In this document: piece by piece, positions 1 through 9,212 of the stretch
Position numbering within the stretch: position 1 is the first letter of the stretch
Layout: each line of letters begins with the position of its first letter
Source: an uncultured Clostridia bacterium
GTDB taxonomy: Bacteria; Bacillota; Clostridia; Christensenellales; Borkfalkiaceae
Length of the DNA stretch: 34,945 bases
Assembly: GCA_947177975.1 (NCBI GenBank)
Contig: CAMWWH010000007.1
Span: forward strand, 1-34,945
Reading direction: 5' to 3'
The notes under the pieces: generated by a model
What the model was told of the DNA's origin: nothing
The model's database searches: none
Seen by the model: only the letters and a program-made list of their open reading frames with translations
Made by a program: the position numbers and the translations under genes

Positions 1-47
1 ATTTTTTACATTGTTTGTTATTTTTCTATCATTCTGCTTTACAATGG

Positions 48-56
48 TGATATAAT
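48..56 (+). promoter_or_regulatory. Extended -10 promoter (TGATATAAT) for the SLC13-like permease
   Basis: TG-A-TATAAT with TATAAT at 51-56; ATG at 64 is only 7 nt downstream. Confidence 0.5.
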
Positions 57-63
57 ACAGCTT

Positions 64-1194
64 ATGAAAAGCGAGTTATTACGGAAAACGGGCAGGTTTG
101 CACGTAAAAATATCGTCATGCTGATTGCTCTGTTTTTGGCAATCGTCACCTGCTTTTTTATTCCGCCCGACAAACAGTATCTTCAATACTTCGATTTGCG
201 CACCCTGTCCTGCCTTCTGGCTACGCTCGCTATCGTCTGTGCGCTCAAAAACGTCAACTTCTTCTACTTCCTCGCCGACAGAACGGTTAAAATTTTCAAA
301 ACGGCGAGAACCTCGGTTTTAGCGCTCGTATATATCACCTTCATAGGCTCGATGCTGATTGCAAACGATATGGCGCTTTTGACCTTTCTGCCGCTCGGCT
401 TCCTTGTTCTGACGAATACGAAGAAAGAAAAATATATGATTTTCACCTTCGTTATGCAGAATATCGCGGCAAATCTCGGCGGTATGCTTACCCCGTTCGG
501 CAATCCGCAAAACCTCTACCTTTATTCCAACTTTAACATTCCCACGCTTGAATTTATGGGAATTATGGTAATCCCTTTTTCCATATCTATTTTTCTTATT
601 ACGGTTTGCTGCTTTATTTTCGTAAAAAAAGAGCCGCTCGTTTTCGAGGGCGAAACCGCCAAACCCGAACCCAAGCGCACCGCGTTATATCTCGTACTGT
701 TCGCTCTTTCGATAATAATGGTGTTCAGGGTTATTCCGTATTGGATAGGGTTGCCGATTATTCTCATCGTGCTTTTAATTGCCGACAGAAAGGCGCTTTT
801 AGCCGTCGACTATCCCCTGCTCTTCACCTTCGTATTCTTCTTTATCTTTGCGGGGAATATGTCAAGAATAGAAGCCGTGCAGAAATTCTTTTCCAATCTT
901 CTTGGATTGAATACTCTGCTTTTCAGCGTGCTTTCCTGTCAGGTGATAAGCAACGTGCCGTCGGCAATCCTACTGTCGCAGTTCACCGACAATTACGCGC
1001 CCCTTTTAATCGGCGTGAATATCGGCGGAGTCGGAACGCTCATTTCCTCGCTTGCAAGTCTTATCACGTTCAGGGAATACTGTTCGCACAACCCCGGCAA
1101 GGGCGGAAAATATCTCGGCATCTTTTCCGCGTTCAACTTTAGCTTTCTGATTATTTTAACGGGAGTTATGTTGCTTTTGGGACTTACAGTATAA
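64..1194 (+). CDS. SLC13/ArsB-CitMHS-type anion permease (inner membrane transporter)
   Basis: 376 aa, highly hydrophobic; motifs 'NDMALLTFLPLG' and 'GGMLTPFGNPQNLYLY' resemble the Na+/anion symporter / ArsB fold; the only large plus-strand gene not opposite a better minus-strand gene. Confidence 0.7.
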   Translation: MKSELLRKTGRFARKNIVMLIALFLAIVTCFFIPPDKQYLQYFDLRTLSCLLATLAIVCALKNVNFFYFLADRTVKIFKTARTSVLALVYITFIGSMLIANDMALLTFLPLGFLVLTNTKKEKYMIFTFVMQNIAANLGGMLTPFGNPQNLYLYSNFNIPTLEFMGIMVIPFSISIFLITVCCFIFVKKEPLVFEGETAKPEPKRTALYLVLFALSIIMVFRVIPYWIGLPIILIVLLIADRKALLAVDYPLLFTFVFFFIFAGNMSRIEAVQKFFSNLLGLNTLLFSVLSCQVISNVPSAILLSQFTDNYAPLLIGVNIGGVGTLISSLASLITFREYCSHNPGKGGKYLGIFSAFNFSFLIILTGVMLLLGLTV

Positions 1195-1200
1195 ATAAAA

Positions 1201-1227
1201 GCCCGCAAGTTATTGCGGGCTATTTTT
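1201..1227. terminator. Bidirectional intrinsic terminator between convergent permease and glycan operon
   Basis: gcccgcaa-gtta-ttgcgggc followed by tattttt on plus and preceded by ataaataaaa (U-rich on minus). Confidence 0.85.
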
Positions 1228-2524
1228 AAAGCGATTTTTCGTATTCCTCCATAACCTTACTGATAGCCGTGCTCAACTCGCTATCGAAGTAAAAATTACT
1301 TTCGTTCGTCGTTATACTGCGCACGAACTGAACGAGTTCCATTCTCAGTCCTTCGCCTTCGTTTTCGTAATAATAGGGTTTATTCTTGCTCGCGTTTTCG
1401 AACCTCACTTCGAAATAACCCGATTTCCACCAGGGCGCGGGGACGTAAATATATCCCTTCGTACCCGAAATTCTCAAATCCCCTTCCGATTTTACTCCGA
1501 CGCCGACGTTTATTGTTGCCAGCGCGTTTTTATACTTGAACGTAGCCTTGGTATAAATATCGTTCATTTCCTCGGAATTCAGCGTTAAAAACGATACGCT
1601 TTCGTATTCCGTTCCGAGTATCTTGAATACGGGCAACACGGCGATAGAACCCCAGCCGGTAAAGCTCGTGTAGTACTTGGTCTTTTTCAGCCACTCGCGC
1701 ACTTCGAGGCTCGTACACGTTGCGTCGATATTTTTTACCTCGCCGATAAGTCCGCTCTTTATCAATAAAATCAACCTTAAAAAAGGCAGTGCATACGCCG
1801 TTTTTACCGAGTCGAAAAGCTGTAAATTTTTCTTTGCCGCAAGCCCGTAGAGCTCACGCGCCTGCTTTTCGCTCATTGCAACGGGCGATTCGCTTATGAC
1901 GTGTTTGCCGCTTTCGAGCGCCTTTTTAATATAACCGTACCTCAGTTCGGGGCGAACGGCGACGTATACGGCGTCGCAGTCCGCAGCTAACTTATCAAAG
2001 TCGGCGTACTTGTTTTTCGACGGCAGAGTGACTTCGGTTTCGTCGCAATATATGCCTTCGATTTCGATTCCGTTGACGGTTTCCGCCTGCTTGACAAGCT
2101 TTAACACGGTGGGGTCGCTGCCCGCTATACCCACTTTGACAAGCTTATCGGCTCTCAACTGACTGCTCGATATGCCCTCCGTTCTGGGCAGATAAACGAC
2201 TTTGCAGTACTCGTTCAAATAATCGAACTTCCCTTCCCAGTCCGAGCCGAGCGCAAATATCGATACGTTGTTGCGCTTGATATCGTCTATCTTCTGACCG
2301 ACGTACTCTTCGGGAATTACCTCGTCGGCAATGCCCGTATTGCGTACCGCCTCCATTCTTTCCATAAGGCTTTGCCTTACGTTGATTTTGCCGCGCGTAA
2401 TATCGAAATTCTCGGTTGTAACTCCCACAATCAGGTAATCGCCGAGCGCCTTTGCACGCTTTAAAATATTTATATGCCCTTCGTGCAATAAATCGAAGGT
2501 TCCGTAAGTAATGACTTTTATCAT
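1226..2524 (-). CDS. Fusion protein: N-terminal TagD-like cytidylyltransferase + C-terminal Gfo/Idh/MocA oxidoreductase-like domain
   Basis: N-term 'TYGTFDLLHEGH' (GTFDxxHxGH signature) and 'RTEGISSSQLR'; C-term Rossmann-like start 'KVGIAGSDPTV', 'KHVISESPVA' and 'GLIGEVKNIDAT' typical of the Gfo/Idh/MocA layout. Confidence 0.85.
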   Translation of the reverse strand: MIKVITYGTFDLLHEGHINILKRAKALGDYLIVGVTTENFDITRGKINVRQSLMERMEAVRNTGIADEVIPEEYVGQKIDDIKRNNVSIFALGSDWEGKFDYLNEYCKVVYLPRTEGISSSQLRADKLVKVGIAGSDPTVLKLVKQAETVNGIEIEGIYCDETEVTLPSKNKYADFDKLAADCDAVYVAVRPELRYGYIKKALESGKHVISESPVAMSEKQARELYGLAAKKNLQLFDSVKTAYALPFLRLILLIKSGLIGEVKNIDATCTSLEVREWLKKTKYYTSFTGWGSIAVLPVFKILGTEYESVSFLTLNSEEMNDIYTKATFKYKNALATINVGVGVKSEGDLRISGTKGYIYVPAPWWKSGYFEVRFENASKNKPYYYENEGEGLRMELVQFVRSITTNESNFYFDSELSTAISKVMEEYEKSL

Positions 2525-2531
2525 TTTAATC

Positions 2532-3611
2532 CTATATTATTTCTCTTGTTTTAAGCTCTCTGAACGCAGATATAAGTTTATCGTAATCGGCGAAGTCGAG
2601 ATTGCCCATATGCCCCACGCGGAAAACGGTTTCCTTCAACTCGCCGCCGTTGGGACAGATGAAAATACCGTACTCGTCCTTTAACGTTTCGAAAACCTTA
2701 TAAGCCGCGTTCGGCTTGTCCGTAAGCGTTAGCGAAGTGACCGCGTTGGACTGTTTATCCGCAAACGGCTTGAACGGTAAATCCTTGATACCCTTTCTGA
2801 AATACTCCGCAAACGCCTTGCTTCTTTTCAATTCGCCGTCGACCCCGCCGTCTCTTTCAATCTGCTTTAAGCGCGCGTTTATCTGCAATAATATCCCCAC
2901 CGCGGGCGTAAACGGAGTCTGTCCGCGCTCGCCGTCTTTGAGATAATTTTTCAGATTAAAGTAAAACGTATTTACTTCCGATTGCTCAATCCTGTCAAGC
3001 GCGTTCTTATTTGCGCAGATTATCGAAATACCCGGAGGCACCGCCAAAGATTTCTGCGACCCCGTTATAACCAAATCCACGCCGTACTTCTTCATATCCA
3101 AGTCGTCGCATAAAAACGAGCTGATTGCGTCGACGATTAAAAACAGACCGTTTCTCTTGCAGAAATCGGATATCAGTCCGATATCGTATAACACGCCCGT
3201 AGAAGTTTCGCCGAGGTTGACCAAAAACGCGGTATATCCCTTATTCTCATAAGGCGCAAGCTGTGCCGCCGTCAGCGTTTTACCCTTTTCGCAGACTACC
3301 GCAGTATAGGGAATACCGTGCACTCCGCAGATTTCGCAAAATCTGTGACCGAACGAACCGCCGTCTACTATCAGCGCCTTGTCCTTACTACTCAGCGTAT
3401 TCATAACGGCGGCTTCCATAGACGCCGTGCCCGAACCCGTGATAAAAATTACCCTCGCGTCGTCGGGCGCTTTGAAACACTTTTTTAACAGCTTTTCGTT
3501 TTCAAACGTTACGGCAGAAAACTCCGCCGTTCTGAAATAAGGAATTTCCTCGCTGCCTATCGCCCTTATTTCCTCGTTCATCATTACAGGTCCTACCGCA
3601 AAATTAAGCAT
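2532..3611 (-). CDS. Class V PLP-dependent aminotransferase (AGT / AEP-transaminase-like)
   Basis: 359 aa; 'GPVMMNEEIRAI', 'FITGSGTASMEAAV', 'VDAISS', PLP-lysine context 'TGSQKSLAVPPG'. Confidence 0.85.
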   Translation of the reverse strand: MLNFAVGPVMMNEEIRAIGSEEIPYFRTAEFSAVTFENEKLLKKCFKAPDDARVIFITGSGTASMEAAVMNTLSSKDKALIVDGGSFGHRFCEICGVHGIPYTAVVCEKGKTLTAAQLAPYENKGYTAFLVNLGETSTGVLYDIGLISDFCKRNGLFLIVDAISSFLCDDLDMKKYGVDLVITGSQKSLAVPPGISIICANKNALDRIEQSEVNTFYFNLKNYLKDGERGQTPFTPAVGILLQINARLKQIERDGGVDGELKRSKAFAEYFRKGIKDLPFKPFADKQSNAVTSLTLTDKPNAAYKVFETLKDEYGIFICPNGGELKETVFRVGHMGNLDFADYDKLISAFRELKTREII

Positions 3612-4419
3612 TGTGACCCTCCTTTTCTGTTATATCCGTATAAGGTTTATTCATATCCAAAGTATAGTAATGGTTACTTACTTGGCTCTCGGGCGGGGGC
3701 AACTGCATATAGTCGCCGTACAGCGCCGTTAAATACCCGTCGCTGTCTTTGACCGACGCGAACTCCGCGCCCTCGAAAGCGTAGCTGTCCGTCTTTTCGA
3801 ACAGACTTTTCGGCACGGGGATATTGTGTATTATATCCGACGAAACGTATTCCGCAGTTTCATAGTCGTACTTTTTTAAAAGCTTGTCAAGCTTTAACAA
3901 ATACTTTCTGCCGTCGGCGTGTTTAAACAGCGATATTATCAGCCGTTTATACCAAGGGTATTTCTTTGCGGTGAAATCGAGGAGAGCCAGATTTGCTCTG
4001 AGGCTCAACCGCCTGCACTTGCGCTTATATTTCTTTTGCGCCGCCTTACCCTTAGGCAGACCGATGAGCGGAAATATATCGACGTACAAGCCGCCCTTAT
4101 AATCGCTGTGCCTGTTGAAATCTTCGATTAAAGTTGTCGTTTTATCGTCGACCTTATTAAAAAAGTAAATATAATTGCTCTCGGCTAACGTGCGCAGTGC
4201 AAACCGCTCCGAAAGCTCGGTCTTGCAAATTTCGGTAAACTTCTCGTAATCGGGACGCGGCATACAGAAATCTATGTCGTCATCCCACGGAATAAAGCCT
4301 TTGTGACGGACTGCGCCCAAAAGCGAACCGAAATCGAGATAATACCGCAGGGAATGTTTTTCGCATATCCTCTTTATCTCTTCGGCTATTTCAAGTAAAT
4401 TTCGTTGAATATCGTTCAT
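3604..4419 (-). CDS. LicD family phosphotransferase (copy 2, promoter-distal)
   Basis: 'YYLDFGSLLGAVRHKGFIPWDDDIDFCMPRPDYEKF' is the LicD nucleotidyltransferase-fold signature. Confidence 0.9.
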   Translation of the reverse strand: MNDIQRNLLEIAEEIKRICEKHSLRYYLDFGSLLGAVRHKGFIPWDDDIDFCMPRPDYEKFTEICKTELSERFALRTLAESNYIYFFNKVDDKTTTLIEDFNRHSDYKGGLYVDIFPLIGLPKGKAAQKKYKRKCRRLSLRANLALLDFTAKKYPWYKRLIISLFKHADGRKYLLKLDKLLKKYDYETAEYVSSDIIHNIPVPKSLFEKTDSYAFEGAEFASVKDSDGYLTALYGDYMQLPPPESQVSNHYYTLDMNKPYTDITEKEGHNA

Positions 4420-4429
4420 TTATTACCTA

Positions 4430-5497
4430 TCAATCGAAGACCGTCTTTACCTCGCCGCTGCGTTTATAGGGAAACGCGTAAATCAAATCGGGAAGCTTTT
4501 CGCATATCCGTTCGCATATCTTGTCCGCGCCGTCGATTATATTGAAAACCTGAGTGTTGTTTATCGACTTTTCGGGGTCGAACGTCTGCTTTTTGCGCGT
4601 GTGCCTTTCGCTGTCTATCCCGCAGAAACCGAATATTTTTTCAACCGTTTTATCGTAATTGTATATTAAATCTTCGAACTGCACGAAAAGAATATTCTTC
4701 TGCCCGCGCTGCAAATCCGCCCGCTCGTGCATTGCCAGCCAGTAATCGCAAAAACCGTCAATATCGCGCGGCATGGGCATCGTCTGACAGCCGTACTTTG
4801 CCGTACTCCAAAAATATTTATCCGAAATATAGATATCGCGCGGATCTCTGTCGACGACTATCAAGCGGAAATCGTCGTCGAAAAAGCGCCCGACGACGTT
4901 GCTCTGCTCGGGATAAATAAGGTGGTCGTACACCATATCGTCGTTACCCTTTCGGCACAACTCGAAATACGTATTTATAAACTCGCGCGCGGCTTGCATA
5001 AACTCTTCGTGCGAGGCAGTTAAAAACCTCTGCGGGTCGTTGTCGTGAACGTATTTACAGCCCAAAACGCCGTATCTTCTTTTAAAGAAAATCTTCGCCG
5101 CAATCTGCAACATAGCCTTACCGAGCGAAAACCTCGTTTTGGTAGTGTGCGCAAGACAATTCTTTTCGCCGCTCACGGAAACCGTATCTATGAGCTTATT
5201 CACGCTTTGCATATATTTTTCGCCGAGAAGCTTTTTGTACGAACCGTACCACCCGAAGTTATAGCGGTATTGCTTGTACATCTCGTTATAAAAATCGTTG
5301 AGCGCGATATCGCGGCTGTAATAGTCTGCGTTTTCGTGATAAAGCCGCGCCTCCAAATCAAATATTCCGCCCGCACAGTTCAAATTCGTGTGCTCGTAGC
5401 GGTTACCCAAGGCGCAGCTTACGCCCTCTACCTCCGAAAGCAAATCGATAACGGCGGAAGAGCCCGTTCCGTAGTAACCGGTTACTGCAATTTTCAT
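4430..5497 (-). CDS. P-loop sulfotransferase-like protein
   Basis: N-term 'GYYGTGSSAVIDLL' (5'-phosphosulfate-binding-loop-like) and 'LIVVDRDPRDIYIS' (3'-phosphate-binding-like RDPRD); overlaps next gene by 4 nt. Confidence 0.65.
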   Translation of the reverse strand: MKIAVTGYYGTGSSAVIDLLSEVEGVSCALGNRYEHTNLNCAGGIFDLEARLYHENADYYSRDIALNDFYNEMYKQYRYNFGWYGSYKKLLGEKYMQSVNKLIDTVSVSGEKNCLAHTTKTRFSLGKAMLQIAAKIFFKRRYGVLGCKYVHDNDPQRFLTASHEEFMQAAREFINTYFELCRKGNDDMVYDHLIYPEQSNVVGRFFDDDFRLIVVDRDPRDIYISDKYFWSTAKYGCQTMPMPRDIDGFCDYWLAMHERADLQRGQKNILFVQFEDLIYNYDKTVEKIFGFCGIDSERHTRKKQTFDPEKSINNTQVFNIIDGADKICERICEKLPDLIYAFPYKRSGEVKTVFD

Positions 5498-7056
5498 TCG
5501 AGCTCTTTCACCTCCTTTTGCTCCTCCTTTTTGCCGCGTCTTAAAAATCTTTTTACCATATCCACGAAATACTTAAAGTTCTCCGTACGGCAGAACATAA
5601 CCGTCATTGCGATAAGCGCAAACGCCACTGCGCCCAGCATCTGCAACACGAATACCCATATTGCAACTTTCGTTATCAGCAGATTGAATATTGCGTAGCT
5701 TGCGGCGCACACAATCACCGTGATAATAAAATAGGCGAGCTGTCTTAAATACTGCTTTTTCGGAGATACCCCGAAGAAATGTTTATAAATTACGTACTCT
5801 TTCGAAATAAACGGACACACCAGCGTTGAAATCGCGGTGGCGAGCACCACGCCGATTAAGCCCATATACCAGCCTAAAAGTATCGACAGTCCGATATTGA
5901 GCGCCGCCTGTACCACCATGACCCACGTATCCTTTCTGTGTAACGCGGTTGCGTTCTGTACGGATACGGCGGGCACGTTCATACTGATAAAGTAGTAATT
6001 GCAGCATATCGCAATAGCTATTTCTATCGGCAGAACGAAGCTTCCGCCGAAAAAGAGGGTTATGAACGGCTGAATAAGCGTTATAAAGCACGAACAGCAG
6101 AAACAGGTTATGAAAAAGGCGACGAACATCGTCCTTTCATATACTTGCAGACACTTAGGTCGCTCCTCCGCTACCGCCAGATTGCCGAAACTGTTTGTAA
6201 ACGCGGAAAATACCTGACTGTAAAGCGTCTTTAAAGTCTGCGTTATGAGCGTGTAATTAGAGTACAGTCCCACCAGCGCAACGCTGAACATTGCGGACGT
6301 TATTATGCTGTCCGACGATACGACTATCGTAGAGCATAAATTCTGCAAAAATACGGGCATAACCTTGCCGAAAAACATTTTCTTTTCGTCCTTCGACAGT
6401 CTTTCGGTAACTTTTTGTTTTACGTACGGGTAATGCCTGTTGACGTAAAGCGTGCATATGACGTTATCCAGCACGGTAAACGCTATCATTACGATGATAT
6501 ACGATAAAAAGCTTTCCGTGCAGAGCAGCAATACCGTCTGTAATATTATCGACAGAATTTTGGTTGTGCCGTGCACTATCGTAACGACTTTGGAATTCTG
6601 GTCGGCATACAGTATACTTTTTTTGTAGGCAAACGTGTAGCTTGCCGACGAATTTATTACGTACAACAGAAAGTAAATAATAACTTCCCGCTGCGCAACC
6701 TCCGTTTCCGCAAAGAAGGGAATGACGAAAGCCGTCGCCGTGCCGAGCAAAAGTATTATGCCCGCTATAAGAAGATACGCTCTTTTATAGAATAACAGGT
6801 ATTTGCCGATTTTTTCGTGGTCCTGCTCGTGTATGGGCTGATACAGAAAAAACACCATTGCCGAGCCTAATCCGAGCTCAGTCAACGATAAAAAGGTTAT
6901 TATGCTCGAAAATAAACTGCTTAACCCTAAATATTCCTCGCCAAGCCTTGCCGCAAATACCTTTCTTACGGCAAAGGACGCGAAAATAATAAGGATATAA
7001 TTGATTATTCCGACAACACTGTTTAATGCTGTATTTTTTACGCGAGATTTTCCCAT
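5494..7056 (-). CDS. Polysaccharide/oligosaccharide flippase (Wzx/MVF type)
   Basis: 520 aa, many TM segments; N-term 'NSVVGIINYILIIFASFAVRKVFAARLGEEYLGLSSLF' typical of Wzx-type transporters. Confidence 0.88.
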   Translation of the reverse strand: MGKSRVKNTALNSVVGIINYILIIFASFAVRKVFAARLGEEYLGLSSLFSSIITFLSLTELGLGSAMVFFLYQPIHEQDHEKIGKYLLFYKRAYLLIAGIILLLGTATAFVIPFFAETEVAQREVIIYFLLYVINSSASYTFAYKKSILYADQNSKVVTIVHGTTKILSIILQTVLLLCTESFLSYIIVMIAFTVLDNVICTLYVNRHYPYVKQKVTERLSKDEKKMFFGKVMPVFLQNLCSTIVVSSDSIITSAMFSVALVGLYSNYTLITQTLKTLYSQVFSAFTNSFGNLAVAEERPKCLQVYERTMFVAFFITCFCCSCFITLIQPFITLFFGGSFVLPIEIAIAICCNYYFISMNVPAVSVQNATALHRKDTWVMVVQAALNIGLSILLGWYMGLIGVVLATAISTLVCPFISKEYVIYKHFFGVSPKKQYLRQLAYFIITVIVCAASYAIFNLLITKVAIWVFVLQMLGAVAFALIAMTVMFCRTENFKYFVDMVKRFLRRGKKEEQKEVKELE

Positions 7057-7085
7057 TCGACAACTCTCTTTTTAAAGACCGAATT

Positions 7086-8234
7086 TCAGCCCCCGAGTAA
7101 TTCCTTTAACTGTTCACAAATTTTTGCGGGAGAAAAAGCCTCCGCCCTTTCAAGCGATAACGCACAATATTTTTCGTATTCTGCGGTATCGGTGTATAAC
7201 TCAGTCAACGCTTGCGTAAGACCGCCCACGTCGCCGATTTCCGTCAATTTGCAGTACTTACCGCCGCCCGAAACTTCGCCGTCGTCGCTGTTAGTCATAA
7301 CGCACGGCTTACCCAAGGTCATCGCCTCTACGATAACCGTCGGCAACCCCTCCCATTGACTTGATAAAAGATTGATATGCGACGCGGTTATATAGTCGCA
7401 GACGTTGGTCTTAACACCCTCGAAATGGCACAGCTCTTCCACGCCGAGCTTCTTTGCAAGCTCCTGCATATCGGCAAAAATCGGACCGTCGCCCAAAAAG
7501 ACGATATGCTTTTCAAGCCCTCTTTCCTTTAAACTCTTTACCGTTTGTATTGCGATATCGTGTCCCTTTCCTTCGGCAAAGCGACCGACCGTCAGAATAA
7601 AATCGCCGTACTTTTCTTTCAGTTCGTTTACCGTTTGTCCGTCTACCTGCTTTTCGCGGATAAAGGTCGGATTGTAAATTTTGTATATCTTCTTGCCGCG
7701 CATATACTTATGCCCTGCGTAGATATTTTTCTGCCCCGCCGACGACAGCGTGACGAACTTGTCAATCTTTTTATAGAGCATCGGGTACGCGTCGCAGATA
7801 GCGAAATACGCTATGATATTGCCGTGACACCAGCAAATCTTTTTATCCGCCTTTATAAACCTTTTGGCTACGAACGACAAGTCGTTTATATGCCCCGAAA
7901 AGGCAATGGCAACGTCGTATTTGCGCCGCCTTGTAAACAGCTTTTTTATCCCTTGCCCAAGCGTTACGAAGGGCGAAAGCATAGCGTATGCGTACTTGCC
8001 CCACCACCATTTTTTAACGCCGTAGCTGTATAGTTCGGGGCACGCTCTGGTCGAAAGGCGCTTTTTAAAGTATTTTACGCCCTCCGGCAACTGCCCCGCA
8101 AGCTCGCCGTATTTGGGCGATAAGTTGTAGACGTCGACCTCGTGACCCGACTTTTTGCAGAGGTTGATAAAATCCAATCCCACCCTCTCTATTCCGCCGA
8201 AGCCAAGCCCGTCGAACACAAACGATATCTTCAT
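7086..8234 (-). CDS. GT4-family glycosyltransferase
   Basis: 'GFGGIERVGLDFINL', 'ILTVGRFAEGKGHDIAIQ', 'LLSSQWEGLPTVIVEAMTLGKPCVMTNSDDG'. Confidence 0.9.
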   Translation of the reverse strand: MKISFVFDGLGFGGIERVGLDFINLCKKSGHEVDVYNLSPKYGELAGQLPEGVKYFKKRLSTRACPELYSYGVKKWWWGKYAYAMLSPFVTLGQGIKKLFTRRRKYDVAIAFSGHINDLSFVAKRFIKADKKICWCHGNIIAYFAICDAYPMLYKKIDKFVTLSSAGQKNIYAGHKYMRGKKIYKIYNPTFIREKQVDGQTVNELKEKYGDFILTVGRFAEGKGHDIAIQTVKSLKERGLEKHIVFLGDGPIFADMQELAKKLGVEELCHFEGVKTNVCDYITASHINLLSSQWEGLPTVIVEAMTLGKPCVMTNSDDGEVSGGGKYCKLTEIGDVGGLTQALTELYTDTAEYEKYCALSLERAEAFSPAKICEQLKELLGG

Positions 8235-9212
8235 TTAAATTACCTTTGCTATCAGCTTGATTAAAAACGTGCTTTTATGCTTTAAGCAATACAGCGCAAG
8301 CTTCTCTTTTTTATTGCTTTTGAACTGCGCTTTATTTAAAATTTCCCGCACCCGCTCTTCCGAAAGTTTTTGTTTTATCTCTCTTTTAGCCTCGCGGTAT
8401 TTCTTTACCCTTACAACCGACACGGCAACGTTGAAAAACGAGTGCGCCGTTATTCTCGCCACCTGCTTTCCGAACTGCTCTTCCGGCAGATATTTTAAGT
8501 AGAAGTCGGCGCGCCATAAAGGCTCGTCCCAACCGAACAATTTCTTTTTGCCGCGGGTCAAGGACTGGTTGTCGACTCTGTAATAATACAGCCGCTCGTG
8601 CGAGAAATACAGGCTGTCCGCCCTATATATAGCCACGTACGACACGCAACTGTCCTCGCCTATGCAGATTTTATCGGGAACGTCGAGCTGAATTTCCGAC
8701 ACAAGCTCCCTTTTAAAAGCCTTTCCCCATACGGACGGCGGAAACCTTTTTCCGTCTGATCCCGTTACGAGCGTGGGGAAAATTTCATTTTCGATTTGCT
8801 CTCTACTATATGCGCCCTCGCGGTAAGCGGGCTGCGATTTTTTGCCGTCGGGATACGCTTCGTAACCGAAGCAAACGATATCGTAACGCTTTTCCGCCAA
8901 AATACCGCCGACAATTTCGAGCATTTTTATGTTCACGCAGTCGTCGCCGTCGACGGCGATTATATAGTCGCCCTGCGCAATTTGCGTGCCCGCCTTTCTC
9001 GCCGACACAAGTCCGCCGTTTACCTTGTGAATAACCTTTATTCTCTCGTCCTTTTGAGCGTACTCGTCGCAGATTGCGGGGCAGTTATCGGGCGAACCGT
9101 CGTCGACCAAAATCAACTCGAAGTCGGAAAACGTCTGGTTTAGAATACTGTCGACGCACTGCCGTAAATATTCTTCGACTTTATTTATCGGTACTATTAC
9201 GGAAAACAGCAT
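8235..9212 (-). CDS. GT2-family glycosyltransferase
   Basis: 'FSVIVPINKVEEYLRQCVDSILNQTFSDFELILVDDGSPDNCPAICDEYA', 'VDGDD' GT-A motif. Confidence 0.93.
   Translation of the reverse strand: MLFSVIVPINKVEEYLRQCVDSILNQTFSDFELILVDDGSPDNCPAICDEYAQKDERIKVIHKVNGGLVSARKAGTQIAQGDYIIAVDGDDCVNIKMLEIVGGILAEKRYDIVCFGYEAYPDGKKSQPAYREGAYSREQIENEIFPTLVTGSDGKRFPPSVWGKAFKRELVSEIQLDVPDKICIGEDSCVSYVAIYRADSLYFSHERLYYYRVDNQSLTRGKKKLFGWDEPLWRADFYLKYLPEEQFGKQVARITAHSFFNVAVSVVRVKKYREAKREIKQKLSEERVREILNKAQFKSNKKEKLALYCLKHKSTFLIKLIAKVI

Noticed and set aside
1226-3611. 2-aminoethylphosphonate (phosphonate) biosynthesis locus
   Set aside because: The class V aminotransferase resembles AEP transaminases, but no PEP mutase or phosphonopyruvate decarboxylase is in the window and the cytidylyltransferase is TagD-like rather than PntC-like.
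5045-5698. 217-aa plus-strand ORF
   Set aside because: Antisense to the sulfotransferase-like and flippase genes; no recognisable domain.
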